Part shown: positions 12,235-24,163 of the stretch, in pieces | Numbering within the stretch: position 1 is the first letter of the stretch | How the letters are laid out: each line of letters opens with the position of its first letter | Assembly: GCF_033807715.1 (NCBI RefSeq) | Contig: NC_084590.1 | Location: forward strand, 2,082,501-2,146,500 | Length of the DNA: 64,000 nucleotides | Direction: 5' to 3' | DNA from: Cololabis saira | Lineage: Eukaryota; Chordata; Actinopteri; Beloniformes; Belonidae | The notes under the pieces: model-generated | Told to the model about the DNA's origin: nothing | The model's input: only the letters and a program-made list of their open reading frames with translations | Database searches by the model: none | Program-made: the position numbers and the translations under genes

Positions 12235-12416
12235 TACCTTATTTTCACGACCATTAGGCGCATAAACGTCTTATTTTTTTTCAAAATGTGCCGCGCGCCC
12301 AATGTGTTATTGTAAGTGCGGACTTAATTCAGGCCACCGTGAGAACGTCAAAGGGGGAAGTACGGGCGCTGATTTGCGGACGTAGTTATTAAGGCAAATG
12401 AAAAGGGCTGGATGGA

Positions 12417-12730
12417 TGAAGGGATGATGAAAGAGTGGCTGAGGCAGGTCTATGTGAGGATGAAGGGATGATGAAAGAGTGGCAGAGGCAGGTCTATGTG
12501 AGGATGAAGGGATGATGAAAGAGTGGCAGAGGCAGGTCTATGTGAGGATGAAGGGATGATGAAAGAGTGGCTGAGGCAGGTCTATGTGAGGATGAAGGGA
12601 TGATGAAAGAGTGGCTGAGGCAGGTCTATGTGAGGATGAAGGGATGATGAAAGAGGGGCAGAGGCAGGTCTATGTGAGGATGAAGGGATGATGAAAGAGT
12701 GGCAGAGGCAGGTGTATGTGCGGCGACCCG
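12417..12730 (+). repeat. 44-bp tandem repeat within transposase coding sequence
   Basis: The block 'atgaagggatgatgaaagag' plus 'tggctgaggcaggtctatgtgagg' repeats at exactly 44-bp steps ('gggatgatga' at 12421, 12465, 12509 and on), about seven copies. A single copy would encode the 'MMKEWLRQVYV' part of the transposase. The amplified unit is not a multiple of three and therefore shifts the frame. Confidence 0.95.
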
Positions 12731-12918
12731 GTGGTTTCTTTCACACATCACCATCGCTGCTGATCTGTGACTCTATGCGTGATCATCTCACAGACGATGT
12801 GAAAGAAGAAGTGAAACAAATGAACGCTGCGCTTGCTGTTATTCCAGGAGGTGTCAGGACTCGGCCCGTCGGGCTGAGACCAGGAGAACAGCTACAGAGT
12901 ATTAAAATAAATAAATAA
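12688..12918 (+). pseudogene. DDE_1 (Tigger/pogo-type) transposase fragment
   Basis: The frame reads 'MKEWQRQVYVRRPGG', then 'FFHTSPSLLICDSMRDHL', then 'VKEEVKQMNAALAVIPGG'. This is the segment around the second catalytic Asp (in LICDSMR) of pogo/Tigger DDE_1 transposases. After VIPGG, where the family normally continues with a 'LQPLD' stretch, the sequence becomes unrelated, which marks an insertion. A separate in-frame piece at 13859-13910, 'QLFNAEMEDEDLDGFD' plus stop, resembles the acidic C-terminal tail of the same family. The gene is broken by the upstream 44-bp tandem array, the insert and the loss of the N-terminal part. Confidence 0.78.
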
Positions 12919-13800
12919 CAGTAACCATACTCTCTAACGTAGCCAGGACGAACTTGCGACGAGCTGTTGGCAGTCGCTCTATTTAACTCCCAAAAACTAA
13001 TTAACTAATGCGCTGCAGCTGAGTGTTCAGAGCGCGCCCGTCTCTCGCGCCCAGCTCGTTGCCCGGCTCGCGCTCGTGCCCGGCATCATTTCCGAGGGGC
13101 CGCACGCAGAGCTGTCTGGGAGATTTGCGAGGCCCTGTGCGGAATGGCCGGGGGGGGCCCTCGTGCGTGAGCGTAGCGAGCGCGCGCAAAATCTTTGGGT
13201 TTTTCGGGTCGGATCGGGTGTCTATATGCGCAATTTTAACTCTCCAATTAGCAAAATACTGGATACCTTCCCCTGCCTCATCATCATCTGGGCTTGCCTC
13301 GACGCGGGGCCCCACGGCTGCTTAAGACCCGGTCGGATCGGTGATTTTTGTAACAAATTTATCAAACGAGCCTTTCAGAGAGGCATTAAACTCTTCTATT
13401 TTCTTTCGTTTTTTTCTTTTTTCATCCCCTGATGGAAATTTCCTGAATCTGTCTCGTTCTCTCGACATTGTGTGACAGTTTGTTCCAACTCCACCCGTCT
13501 GGATCAGAGCAGCTTGTGTCTGCGCTTGGTCTGACGCAGTTGTGTTGAACAACAGACACGCACATCATTGCACATATATTTATGGATATGCACAGACTAG
13601 TACACATTTAGGTCTGTAATGGAACGTGACTGTTGATATTTATAAGGGAAGAAAGGAAAAAAAATAAATTTGAAAAAAAAAAAACGGCCCATAGTGCGAG
13701 GCCCCTTGGGGCGCGAGGCCCCTTGGGGTGTGAGGCCCGTTGGGGCGCGAGGCCCCGTGTGGTCGCACGGTTCGCACACCCCTTGCGGCGGCCCTGGCCG
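12860..13800. other. GC-rich insert interrupting the Tigger relic
   Basis: Begins near 'tgtcaggactcggcccg' and runs to the (cgaggccccttgggg)n block. A portion around 12980-13085 ('gctgcagctgag', 'gcgcccggctcg'-like text) resembles the LTR-type sequence at 62083..62602, so part may be a degraded LTR. No matching TG...CA pair or target duplication was identified. Confidence 0.4.
13696..13763. repeat. four 17-bp units 'gcgaggccccttggggc'
   Basis: Four consecutive 17-mers with few substitutions, extremely GC-rich, directly after a poly-A run (13670-13684). Confidence 0.9.
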
Positions 13801-14115
13801 CACGGCACGGAAAGTGACTCTGACAGCGGGGAAAGTGGGACTGGAACAGCTGATTTAGCAGCTGTTTAATGCAGAAATGGAGGATGAGGACTTGGATGGG
13901 TTTGATTAATGCAATAACGATTGTAATAACTTAAATAAAGCACAATCAAACTCATTTTTGCTCCCGCTCTATTTTTAAATACGCACACTTGTATGCTTGT
14001 GTGTGTTGTTGTAAGGCGGTGCGCCGTGTGTGTGTTTTAAATACAGAAATGACACACATAACTGAGGTCGCACCTTTCCACACGGCGCGCCGTATGGTCG
14101 CAAAAATACGGTATC

Positions 14116-15764
14116 TGCTAAATTTGGCTGCCTTTTTAACATTTCTAGAATCTTTCACACTATTGGAGCCCAAAACAGTTGATGATGTTACTAGGGTATC
14201 CATGGAATTAGTTTAACTAACAAATACAAAATGTGTTTATACCTTAACTTGCTCAGACATGCTAAATTTAAGCTAGCTATCACAGTTTTCTTATACAATT
14301 ATGTAATTTATAGTTAGATCACCACATCACTCAGACATCAACTGAACCTTTTTAAACCATTGCAAATTATTCTAGCAACTAACCATAGTTAAGTTTATTT
14401 TAGTAATTATTGTGCTTTTTATTAGCATGTTTTCCAATTCTGAATAGTGATGCCATTAAAACCATTTAATTCCAAATCGGAATATTTCCAAACTTCTCCA
14501 GCTTAAATTCCCATGAATATATTCATGACATGTTCTGCTCTTTGCAAGCCTATCAACTATACTTACACAAATAATTGGAATGCAATTTCTTATGTAGGTT
14601 TTTTGTAGCAGGATATTCATGAATCTCTAAATAGCAAAGCTTTAAAAAAGAGGTTTTGGATGCTGGTTAACACAGGGGTCAGTTCTAGAAACATCTCTGG
14701 AAAGGGAAACGTCACAGATTTGATTTGATTCAAATCTGGTGGGTGAAGTAGAAATAAATAAATGCATGGGCTTTTCAGCTGCTCCTGATATAACAAACCT
14801 GCAGCGTGGGTTAGGGTTATGCCAGGGTTAAAACAGTGGCTTTAGTTTAACAGCCCGCCCGTTCCACCACCACATCGTTTGGGACAAACACGGGAACAGT
14901 TCAGGGGTGTGGTGCAACAATCAAGTTGCTTCTAAGTAGTAGCTTCTAAGTAATTTTGAGAATTTAAATACCAGGCCTAAGCCCTTTTTTCAAAGCTCCT
15001 TCAGAGCACAGGATCTTGTCTTGCATGTCGTGTTTGTTTGGAGGAGTGAAGTGCTTGGCAGGGATGATAGAGGCCTGCATGGATGAACAGGCAGAATGTA
15101 TCAGGAACAAATCCAGATATCTGGAAAGAGTTCTGTGCTGTGAGCGTGGGAGAAACAAATCAGACAGAACTGTTTGGACAGCAGTCCAACTGGGAGAGGT
15201 CAACGTAGGGAAAAACCAGTCAGTAATGGAATATTCAGGCCGTATCTCCACCAAGATACTAATAGAGCTATAAACCACAAATAAAAAGGAACATTTCACC
15301 CATTTTTCCACCTTATTTCATCACAGCGATGACTAAGTACCACGTCACTGCCGACATTTTTGGAGAGGAAATCCTACAAACCTCTCTTCTCCTCAACTCT
15401 GCCAGACTCTTCACCAACGCTGTGCAATGGGAATGTATCTTCCTCTTAATGGGTTTGTCTTGATTTAAAGTATCTAAAAGCAACTCAAATGTGTTGATTG
15501 TAGCACAAAAAGTGGTCATCCAAGCAACTGAGGAGACAGTGAAACCTTGGCCTCAAAAACTTAATTATAAAAACATAATTATGTCGTCCCCAGAGAACGA
15601 GGACACAGAGTATGTGGGCGAAAATAAATATATGGTAAAGTCTCTGCTCTGAATATCAATCACACCTTCAAGACATACAAGAAATAAATACATGCAAGTA
15701 CATACAACCTTAATTCTACTGGTGGATACAATTAAGGGAAATACGGTGACTGTATTTTGACTTC
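14116..15764. other. no recognised feature
   Basis: About 1.65 kb without recognisable coding, RNA or repeat family signals. Confidence 0.4.
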
Positions 15765-15768
15765 TTAA

Positions 15769-17179
<1,411 letters not shown>

Positions 17180-17183
17180 TTAA

Positions 17184-17682
17184 GAGTTTCATCTCTTGTA
17201 AGAGAAGTGGTGATTGTTCAACACCTGCTAGTCAAACACAACAACAACAACAAAAGTTTGACATTTCTAATGAGAACTGTAAACTTCAGTGTCCTGCCAG
17301 AAACTGTGATCCAGTATCTTTGTTCCACACACATCATTCTGGAGAGAATATTTAGTCCACAAAATCAGAATTAGTCACCCTGATGACATCATAATGACAT
17401 CATGGAGTCATTTTTACAGGCTTGGAAAGAAAAGGAAAAGCAACAACTGGGTCCCTAAACACATGACATAAATGTTTCTCAGTGAGGTATGAATGAGTCT
17501 GTGTGGGAACATGTTGGTCATGGAACAGATAAGGGAGGCAATCTGCTTTTACACACGCTTTTTCATGCTTTTAAAGTGCATTACATTTTGTATACTAGTG
17601 TATTATAATGTTATCAATCTAGACATGTCAAAGCACTTTTCAGATAGCTACTTCTTTCCACTCTGTGTAAAGGAAAAGAATC
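17184..17682. other. no recognised feature
   Basis: About 500 bp. A short (aac)n run lies near 17240; nothing else was recognised. Confidence 0.4.
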
Positions 17683-18213
17683 AGTGGAAGGAAGTTTAAT
17701 TCCTCTTTAATTCAGAATTAAAATTAAATCTGATTTAAAATGAGTACAAATGACCATGTAAACACCTAATTCCCAATGAAAATGGCCATTCTGAATTAAA
17801 CTTAATTCTGAAGTAAGTGGCTGGTTTATTCTGATTTTAAATCTGAATAGAATAATTCCAGATCATGTAAACACTCATTCCTTTTTAAATGAATCCCGGT
17901 CTTTCTTTCTGCTCGTTCCTTCCCCGTCTGTCTCCATGATCTTATATTCCACTGGGCTGGTTTTCCTAACAAAGTTTCAAGATGCAGCACGCTTCCGGTA
18001 GTTTAACTTCCGGTCCCCCCCTATCCAATCAGAACCTTCCCAACCCCCAGACCTGGAGAGGAATTGGAGAAAGACCATCAAACGTGTTTTCCATGTAAAC
18101 CTCAATTCAGAATTACTATTTCCATGGAAACTTGAAGGAAAATAATTTAATTCCAAATTATTTAATCCGGAATAATGAGTTCCGAATTAAAAGACATCAT
18201 GTAACCGTGGCCA
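17683..18213 (+). mobile_element. AT-rich MITE ('taattcctcttt' family), copy B
   Basis: Collinear with copy A at 9798..10456 but with about 130 bp missing at 17985-17995, so the exon-like block is deleted. It ends 'catcatgtaaccgtggcc' like copy A. Confidence 0.85.
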
Positions 18214-19316
18214 ATGTTTACCTCTTAAAACTAACTGGTGGGGAGTAGCTTAAGCTTCAACTTAGACTAGAACTTGTTGCTCGTGAGCCAACGTCAGTAT
18301 TGTAAACTAAGGGGACTGGGTCGCCATATTTAGCTAATGTTCAGATCCCTCTAACAATATTTTACCAAAAAAAAAACCAACTTGTGACAAATCTAGCAAC
18401 TTCTTTCAGGTGTCATTGAAAAATCACAAATCTGTGAATCCAAAGCTGGCTGATCTTGCACTAGTCCAGCGCCATTGAATAATAAATAATGATAATTATT
18501 CATATATAATTCTAATTAATGTAATCATCAGGACGAATATTAAATGGTTTCTGTCCTGGCCAAAAGGCAGGACAAAGGAGGAGGGCTTGCATTGCGAAAT
18601 AAAAGCAATAAAATAGGTATTTAGGGATGTTTTACTTCCTTTTTTAAACTATCCCACTACTTTATTCCCGTTTACTGCAGCATCCATTACAATTATACAC
18701 AAACTGTGAAGCCAATAGCTCCTTTCCTTACCGAGGAGTTGGCAACGCTGGCTGACCGTGACGTAAAACAAAGTCAAAGCAGACTCCTCTGCATGTCAGG
18801 AATATCTGCAGTTTGGAAATACTTCACATGGGACAGTGTACGCAGTTCTACAGCAGCTTCTACTGTTTATCAGTATACGCTCAATCACAGGACCCAGACC
18901 TGGAAACAACAGATGTGATCAGGACATTCCTGTCCAACACTGTGTTTACTCTTCCTAGAAGTGAAACATCCAGCAAATATGACTCAACGCAGTCTGTGGT
19001 GATAAGAGTAGAGCAGCTAAATGCTTGAAGAGATAGGGAACTGGAAAATATCTGCATTCATGTTGAGCAGGGAGGATGTCTGGTGCAGAACAGTGGGGAA
19101 GAAACCGCTGTACAAAAACTTGCCATTTAACTCCTAATTTCAATATGTTGTACAAACACCGTTGCTCTAGCGTTTAAACTCTCAAGTGCCAAAGTCACAC
19201 TGCTCATATTATCCCATTTTGACCACTTTCAACAAATTCAGTAATGGTGAGCCATGCGGGATTGGTGTTAACTTTCACTCTATTGGATTGCTGTCAGCAT
19301 CAGATAGGATATTTAA
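18214..19316. other. no recognised feature
   Basis: About 1.1 kb. An open frame at 18706..18918 has no recognisable domain. Confidence 0.4.
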
Positions 19317-19534
19317 CAAAACTCAAATATCCTATCTGAAAAAATTAGAATATTCTGGGAATCTTAATCTTAAACTGTAAGCCATAATCAGCAATATTAA
19401 AATAATAAAAGGCTTGCAATATTTCAGTTGATTTGTAATGAATCCAGAATGTATGACATTTTAGTTTTTTTAATTGCATTACAGAAAATAAAGAACTTTA
19501 TCACAATGTAGTAATTTTCTGAGACAGTCCTGTA
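19317..19534. mobile_element. palindromic MITE, half copy (spacer plus right arm)
   Basis: Starts with the spacer 'aaaactcaaatatcctatct' and continues through one arm to 'gagacagtcctgta'. The left arm is absent apart from a short inverted trace, 'cagataggatattt', just before it. Confidence 0.88.
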
Positions 19535-19593
19535 TTGATAAGTTCCAGTAGTTGTGTCATCCTTGTTGACGAGTGTAAACGAGGAACACTCAC

Positions 19594-19792
19594 CCTCCGG
19601 GTGTTGTCCAGGACCCTGGGGTCGGGCTGGCCGTAGTTGGGGGGGTTGGCGTGGGGGTCGTAGCCCAGCCTGGACAGCATGGGGGCGATGACTGCCATGT
19701 CCCTCACCACGTCAGCCGGGATCTTCCCCACCCACTTTGACAAGGCCTCCACGTTGACGGGCTTGATGACCTGGTCGGTGGAGCGCTCCACC
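19594..19792 (-). CDS. tpst1: tyrosylprotein sulfotransferase 1-like, C-terminal coding exon
   Basis: The exon reads '[20 protein letters not shown]', then '[20 protein letters not shown]', then '[14 protein letters not shown]' and '[10 protein letters not shown]'. This matches the conserved C-terminal region of TPST1/TPST2 enzymes, which transfer sulfate from PAPS to protein tyrosines in the trans-Golgi. The acceptor is 'tgtgtcag' ending at 19793. The exon then starts with a lone G that completes the AA| left at the end of the exon at 49167..50023, so the Lys codon is restored across a phase-2 junction. The donor after 'CGGAGG' is GTGAGT (19593-19588). Length is 1 + 66 codons with no stop or frameshift. 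The remaining short tail of the protein should be in one more exon to the left, which was not found in the window. Confidence 0.95.
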
Positions 19793-19959
19793 CTGACACA
19801 CAGAAACACACTGCTGTCAGAACAGCTCTGCAGGATACAGCCTTCCTGGAGACGGGCTGGCAGAATAACGCCGTTTAAAACCCAAACCCGACCAGTTAAA
19901 AACAACCTACTTTCAGAATGAAGAAAATTATAGTATTGTTGAATGAAAAAGTACTTGTA

Positions 19960-20938
19960 CATGTCAAGTGCAGTATTGGAGTTGAGGGGGGGATGAGGGG
20001 AGATGACATCCCCCCCTGAAATAAAAACGGTGCAAATCATCCCCCCTGAAATAAAAACGGTCCAAACCATCCCCCCTGAAATAAAAACGGTCCAAATCAT
20101 CCCCCCCTGAAATAAAAACGGTCCAAATCATCCCCCCCTGAAATAAAAACGGTCCAAATCATCCCCCCTGAAATAAAAACGGTCCAAATCATCCCCCCCT
20201 GAAATAAAAACGGTCCAAATCATCCCCCCCTGAAATAAAAACGGTCCAAATCATCCCCCCTGAAATAAAAACGGTCCAAATCATCCCCCCCTGAAATAAA
20301 AACGGTCCAAATCATCCCCCCCTGAAATAAAAACGGTCCAAATCATCCCCCCCTGAAATAAAAACGGTCCAAATCATCCCCCCTGAAATAAAAACGGTCC
20401 AAATCATCCCCCCCTGAAATAAAAACGGTCCAAATCATCCCCCCCTGAAATAAAAACGGTCCAAATCATCCCCCCTGAAATAAAAACGGTCCAAATCATC
20501 CCCCCTGAAATAAAAACGGTCCAAATCATCCCCCCTGTAAAACTGCCATCCCTCCTTTCCATCCCTTATGTCATTTCATCAATGAATGTGGTTTTACTGA
20601 TATTTCAACATTTAGAGTCATCACCGGAAAAATAACACCAGAAAAATAGTTTATTTGACAATTTTCACCTGTTTCAAGTAAATTTTCACTTGAAATAAGT
20701 AGAAAAATCTGCCAGTGGAACAAGATTTATCTTCTCATTACAAGCAAAAAAATCTTGTTCCACTGGCAGATTTTTCTACTTATTTCAAGTGAAAATCTAC
20801 TTGAAACAGGTGAAAATTGTTGTTTTTTTCCAGTGATGAGTCTTGTTTTAAGTGTAATGAGATTTTTTTTACTAAAATGAGACATTTTAACTAGAAATAA
20901 GACAAATATTCTTGTTAAGATTGTGAGTTTTTGCAGTG
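19960..20938. mobile_element. CACTA/EnSpm-type non-autonomous element, copy 1
   Basis: The right end 'gtgagtttttgcagtg' (to 20938) is the inverse of a CACTGCAAAAA terminus typical of fish EnSpm/CACTA elements. Inside it lies a long palindrome: 'gtagaaaaatctgccagtgg' at 20700 and its inverse at 20760. A 31-bp minisatellite fills 19995-20536. The segment from about 19965 to 20820 recurs in reverse orientation at 40758..41260. The left terminus was not identified. Confidence 0.72.
19995..20536. repeat. 31-bp minisatellite inside the CACTA-type element
   Basis: The unit 'ctgaaataaaaacggtccaa' plus 'atcatccccccc' is repeated about 17 times. Length varies only in the C-run (six or seven C). Arranged as strict tandem without other sequence between units. 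Confidence 0.97.
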
Positions 20939-21912
20939 ATCCATGTTACTTATCCTGTGAAGGACAGAGTCATATTGATAAGTTCAGAAAAGTGTTTTTT
21001 ATTGTTGTGTTTTGATGTATTTGATGTAAGTCCAGTGGATATTTAAAGCTTACAGAAGGCTGCATTTAACTGCTGCTATGTCATTCCTGCAGTATTTCTG
21101 CAGGTGTTTTGGTCACTGCTATTATTTGTAATATATTATATTATTTGTAATCAGCACAAATTATCTGTCCCCATATGATAAAACCCACCATCCCCCTGAT
21201 TGTTTTTACAACTCGAGTGCTGGTCAAGTGTGTACAGTTTGGAATGTACTGCAAAAAGCAGAATGCACACACAGATCCATTTGAGACTTCACACACATTA
21301 AACCATTTGGTGACCACACTCACCATGCCCCAGATTTACACACAGTATATAAAAAGAAGAGAAACGGTCCATCAGTATCTTAGTGGCTGGAACTGGTTGG
21401 TGAAACACACGTTGGGATTTTGGGCTTCTCTCAGTAGGTCCTGAATAAATAACTCTTCCTCTTGGTTCATTTCCAGCCTAGATTTATTATCCCTGACCTG
21501 CCCGGATGAAACAATTTAATTTAATCTAATTTCTTTGAGCCAAGTCATTCAATCAGTGTCAAACAACAAATCAAATAGTTGTACTAGTTTTTTACCATTG
21601 TCAGCGTGTACATTTGCAACCAATCTGCTGAACAAAAATTATTTTTCAGAAAAACTAAACCCAGAGAATGTGGTGAGATAAAACTAAATTTGAGAGCAAT
21701 GCATGCTGATGATATTTATTGTAATAATTTATATAATAATGTTTCACTTTTTTACCATTATGTCATAACTTGTTTAATTATTTATTTTACAAATTAAATA
21801 TTCAACAAGCCAGGGATCTGGAGCAACATTGTTGTGAGTGCTTATCAGCAATTTGGATGAAAGTATGACCATACTTCTCTTTCACCTCGTCCTCATTCCA
21901 TGTCTACCAGTG
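20939..21912. other. no recognised feature
   Basis: About 970 bp, AT-rich, no recognised frame or family. Confidence 0.4.
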
Positions 21913-22280
21913 ACTACGTTTACATGCAGTCAAAATTCGGGTTATTGCTAATATTCTAGTTACTGAAACATGCGGAATATTCAGTTTACATGGTAATTAA
22001 TCATTCAGGATATCTGGATCAAACCAGCGACGCACGAAGAACGTGATGACGCAATTCCCGTCATTTCTGCTTCTTCTTCCTGGATCCAAATTCAAAACAA
22101 ATGATGCTTCAGCAACTTTTCTCTCACCTTCTTGTAAATCTTCTATCCCGGTACTTTCTACCGTCTACAAATGCAGAAATGTTCATATCCTTCATTACAT
22201 TTATGAAGTGATTAGTCTCCTCCTCACTCCAAAAGTGTGCCGTGGTCTTGCGTTTCTCCGTGTTTATAAGAACTTCCTCC
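21913..22280 (-). mobile_element. Harbinger-like element end with Myb/SANT exon, copy 1
   Basis: The plus-strand end 'gactacgtttacatgcagtc' is the terminus of the family also present at 55977..57913. On the minus strand an exon-like segment reads 'TTAHFWSEEETNHFINVMKD' and 'MNISAFVDGRKYRDRRFTRR', immediately followed by GTGAGA, a good splice donor (about 22128). The W..EE and DGRKYRD wording is that of Myb/SANT-like DNA-binding domains of PIF/Harbinger-type elements. The element is cut short at 22281 by a half-copy of the palindromic MITE. Confidence 0.72.
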
Positions 22281-22502
22281 TTAAGAAAACTCAAATATCC
22301 TATCTCAAAAAATTTGAATATTCTGGGAATCTTGATCTCAAACTGTAAGCCATGATCAGCAATATTAAAATAATAAAAGTCTTGCAATATTCCAGTTGAT
22401 TTGTAATGAATCCAGAATGTATGACATTTTAGTTTTTTTAATTGCATTACAGAAAATAAAGAACTTTATCACAATATTCTAATTTTCTGAGACAGTCCTG
22501 TA
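22281..22502. mobile_element. palindromic MITE, half copy
   Basis: Begins 'ttaagaaaactcaaatatcc' at the spacer and runs through one arm to 'gagacagtcctgta'. The breakpoint is nearly the same as in the half copy at 19317. Confidence 0.88.
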
Positions 22503-22682
22503 CATACCACATGCAAAACTACAGTGAGTTTCAGCATACATTCAGATTTTAATTTCAATGATTAAATACATTTCATTCTGGTTGGGGGGGAAAAACCCAA
22601 CAGGATTTCAAATACTATCTTTCTTTTTAGTACCTTTAGCTTTTTGCTGGCTCTTTCAGATTGTTCTGTTCCCTAACATTGA

Positions 22683-22760
22683 ATACTTGCAGACCAATTC
22701 AATTCAATAGTATTTCTATAGCGTTTATTCTAACAGAAGTTGTCTCTAGCCCCAGAACAC
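22683..22760 (-). mobile_element. LINE 3' tail fragment
   Basis: The (attca)n tail, then 'ctatagcgtttattc' and 'agttgtctctag', are the decayed 3' terminus of the L2-like family seen at 36640-36715 and 63396. Confidence 0.6.
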
Positions 22761-23248
22761 GACCCGTGGTCCAGCCTCTCTCTTCCTGGGTTTTCTGTCT
22801 CACTCTCTACTTCAATACAGCAACTCAATTTCCGCTAATCCATTTACTTTGCAATTTAATCTTTACACTATATGGGTATATCTCCTGAATGATTAATAGA
22901 GTGAGCTGGTTTTGTCATCTCAGGAGAATGGTATAGATGCTTTCTGAGGCGGACCGTGATCCAAACACTCACTCTGCTAGAAAAGAGGAGAGAATCACTT
23001 TAGGTAACTCCATCAAAGCCCAGGATGCTGCTGTATCCACATCCTGGTAGATGTGTGCAGGACCAAAACACCTGGAGTTTACAATGTAAAAAGGAACATT
23101 TCATAAAATGTCTATCCTTACCAAGGCTACAAGTTAATGTAATCGTAAAAAAAATAACAATTCCCTAAAACCCTAAACATTGTACTATTCCCTAAACCAG
23201 GATTGAGGATCTCAGGAACATAATTACCTTAGCAGACTTTTAGGTATA

Positions 23249-23620
23249 TACATGACTGTCTCAGAAAATTAGAATATTGTGATAAAGTTCTTTATTTTCT
23301 GTAATGCAATTAAAAAAACAAAAATGTCATACATTCTGGATTCATTACAAATCAACTGAAATATTGCAAGCCTTTTATTATTTTAATATTGCTGATTATG
23401 GTTTACAGTTTAAGATTAAGATTCCCAGAATATACTAATTTTTTTAGATAGAATATTTGAGTTTTCTTAAGCTGTAAGCCATGATCAGCAATATTAAAAT
23501 AATAAAAGGCTTGCAATATTTCAGTTGATTTGTAATGAATCCAGAATGTATGACATTTTTGCATTACAGAAAATAAAAGGACTTTATCACAATATTCTAA
23601 TTTTCCGAGACAGTCCTGTA
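23249..23620. mobile_element. palindromic MITE, full copy in opposite orientation
   Basis: Begins 'tacatgactgtctcag' and ends 'gagacagtcctgta', flanked by TA on both sides. The spacer is inverted relative to the other copies. The arms pair over about 150 bp with one short deletion near 23560. Confidence 0.9.
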
Positions 23621-23995
23621 TAATAAATAATAGAAAACAATTTAAGGAAAACAAACTCAGCCGATCCAATGGGTTTTCACAAAATTCAGGAGAATTCTCT
23701 TCTCATCATGCTGATGAAAAGAAAATGTTATGCGCCAATCAAACTTGTGGAAGTGGTAAAGCTATACTGGTAGGGCAGTATCTGGTGATAGCTACAGGGT
23801 CTGGAGGACCGACAAGGCCCCCAGCCCCCGCTGCTCCCCAGGGCTGGGCTGGGCTCCTAGTCTGACTAGAGATGGGTTTAATGCACACAATACATTTCCC
23901 TATTGTGGGATTACTAAAGGGAAAATTAGTATTATTATTATTATTATTAGGAAAAATACCTAATTTCATCCACAGGGGGTGCTGTTGCTCATAAA

Positions 23996-24163
23996 TCAAT
24001 TCAATTCAATTTTCAATTCAATTTTATTTATTTGGCGTCTATTATACCATCTACAACAAAAGTTGTCTCTAAGTGCTTTCAGAGACCCAGCAATTATTAC
24101 ATAAACATTACATAAACAATGGGAGGTAAAAACTCCCCTAGTGGGAGAAAAACCTTAAAGGGG
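23996..24163 (-). mobile_element. LINE 3' end fragment
   Basis: The (attca)n tail, 'tggcgtctattatacc', 'gttgtctctaag', then 'gggaggtaaaaactccccta' and 'tgggagaaaaaccttaa', reproduce the reverse complement of the 3' UTR at 31640-31835. Confidence 0.82.

Larger units (their letters stand above)
12235..14115 (+). mobile_element. Tigger/pogo-like transposon remnant with insertion
   Basis: The left end 'ccttattttcacgacc' and right end 'ggtcgcaaaaatacgg' are imperfect inverted repeats of the type seen on fish pogo/Tigger elements. Transposase pieces occur at 12688-12860 and 13850-13910. The middle (about 12860-13800) is foreign GC-rich sequence. The right boundary is approximate. Confidence 0.72.

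Noticed and set aside
18706..18918. 70-codon frame as a possible small gene
   Set aside because: No domain, no splice evidence, no conservation visible. Left as unrecognised.
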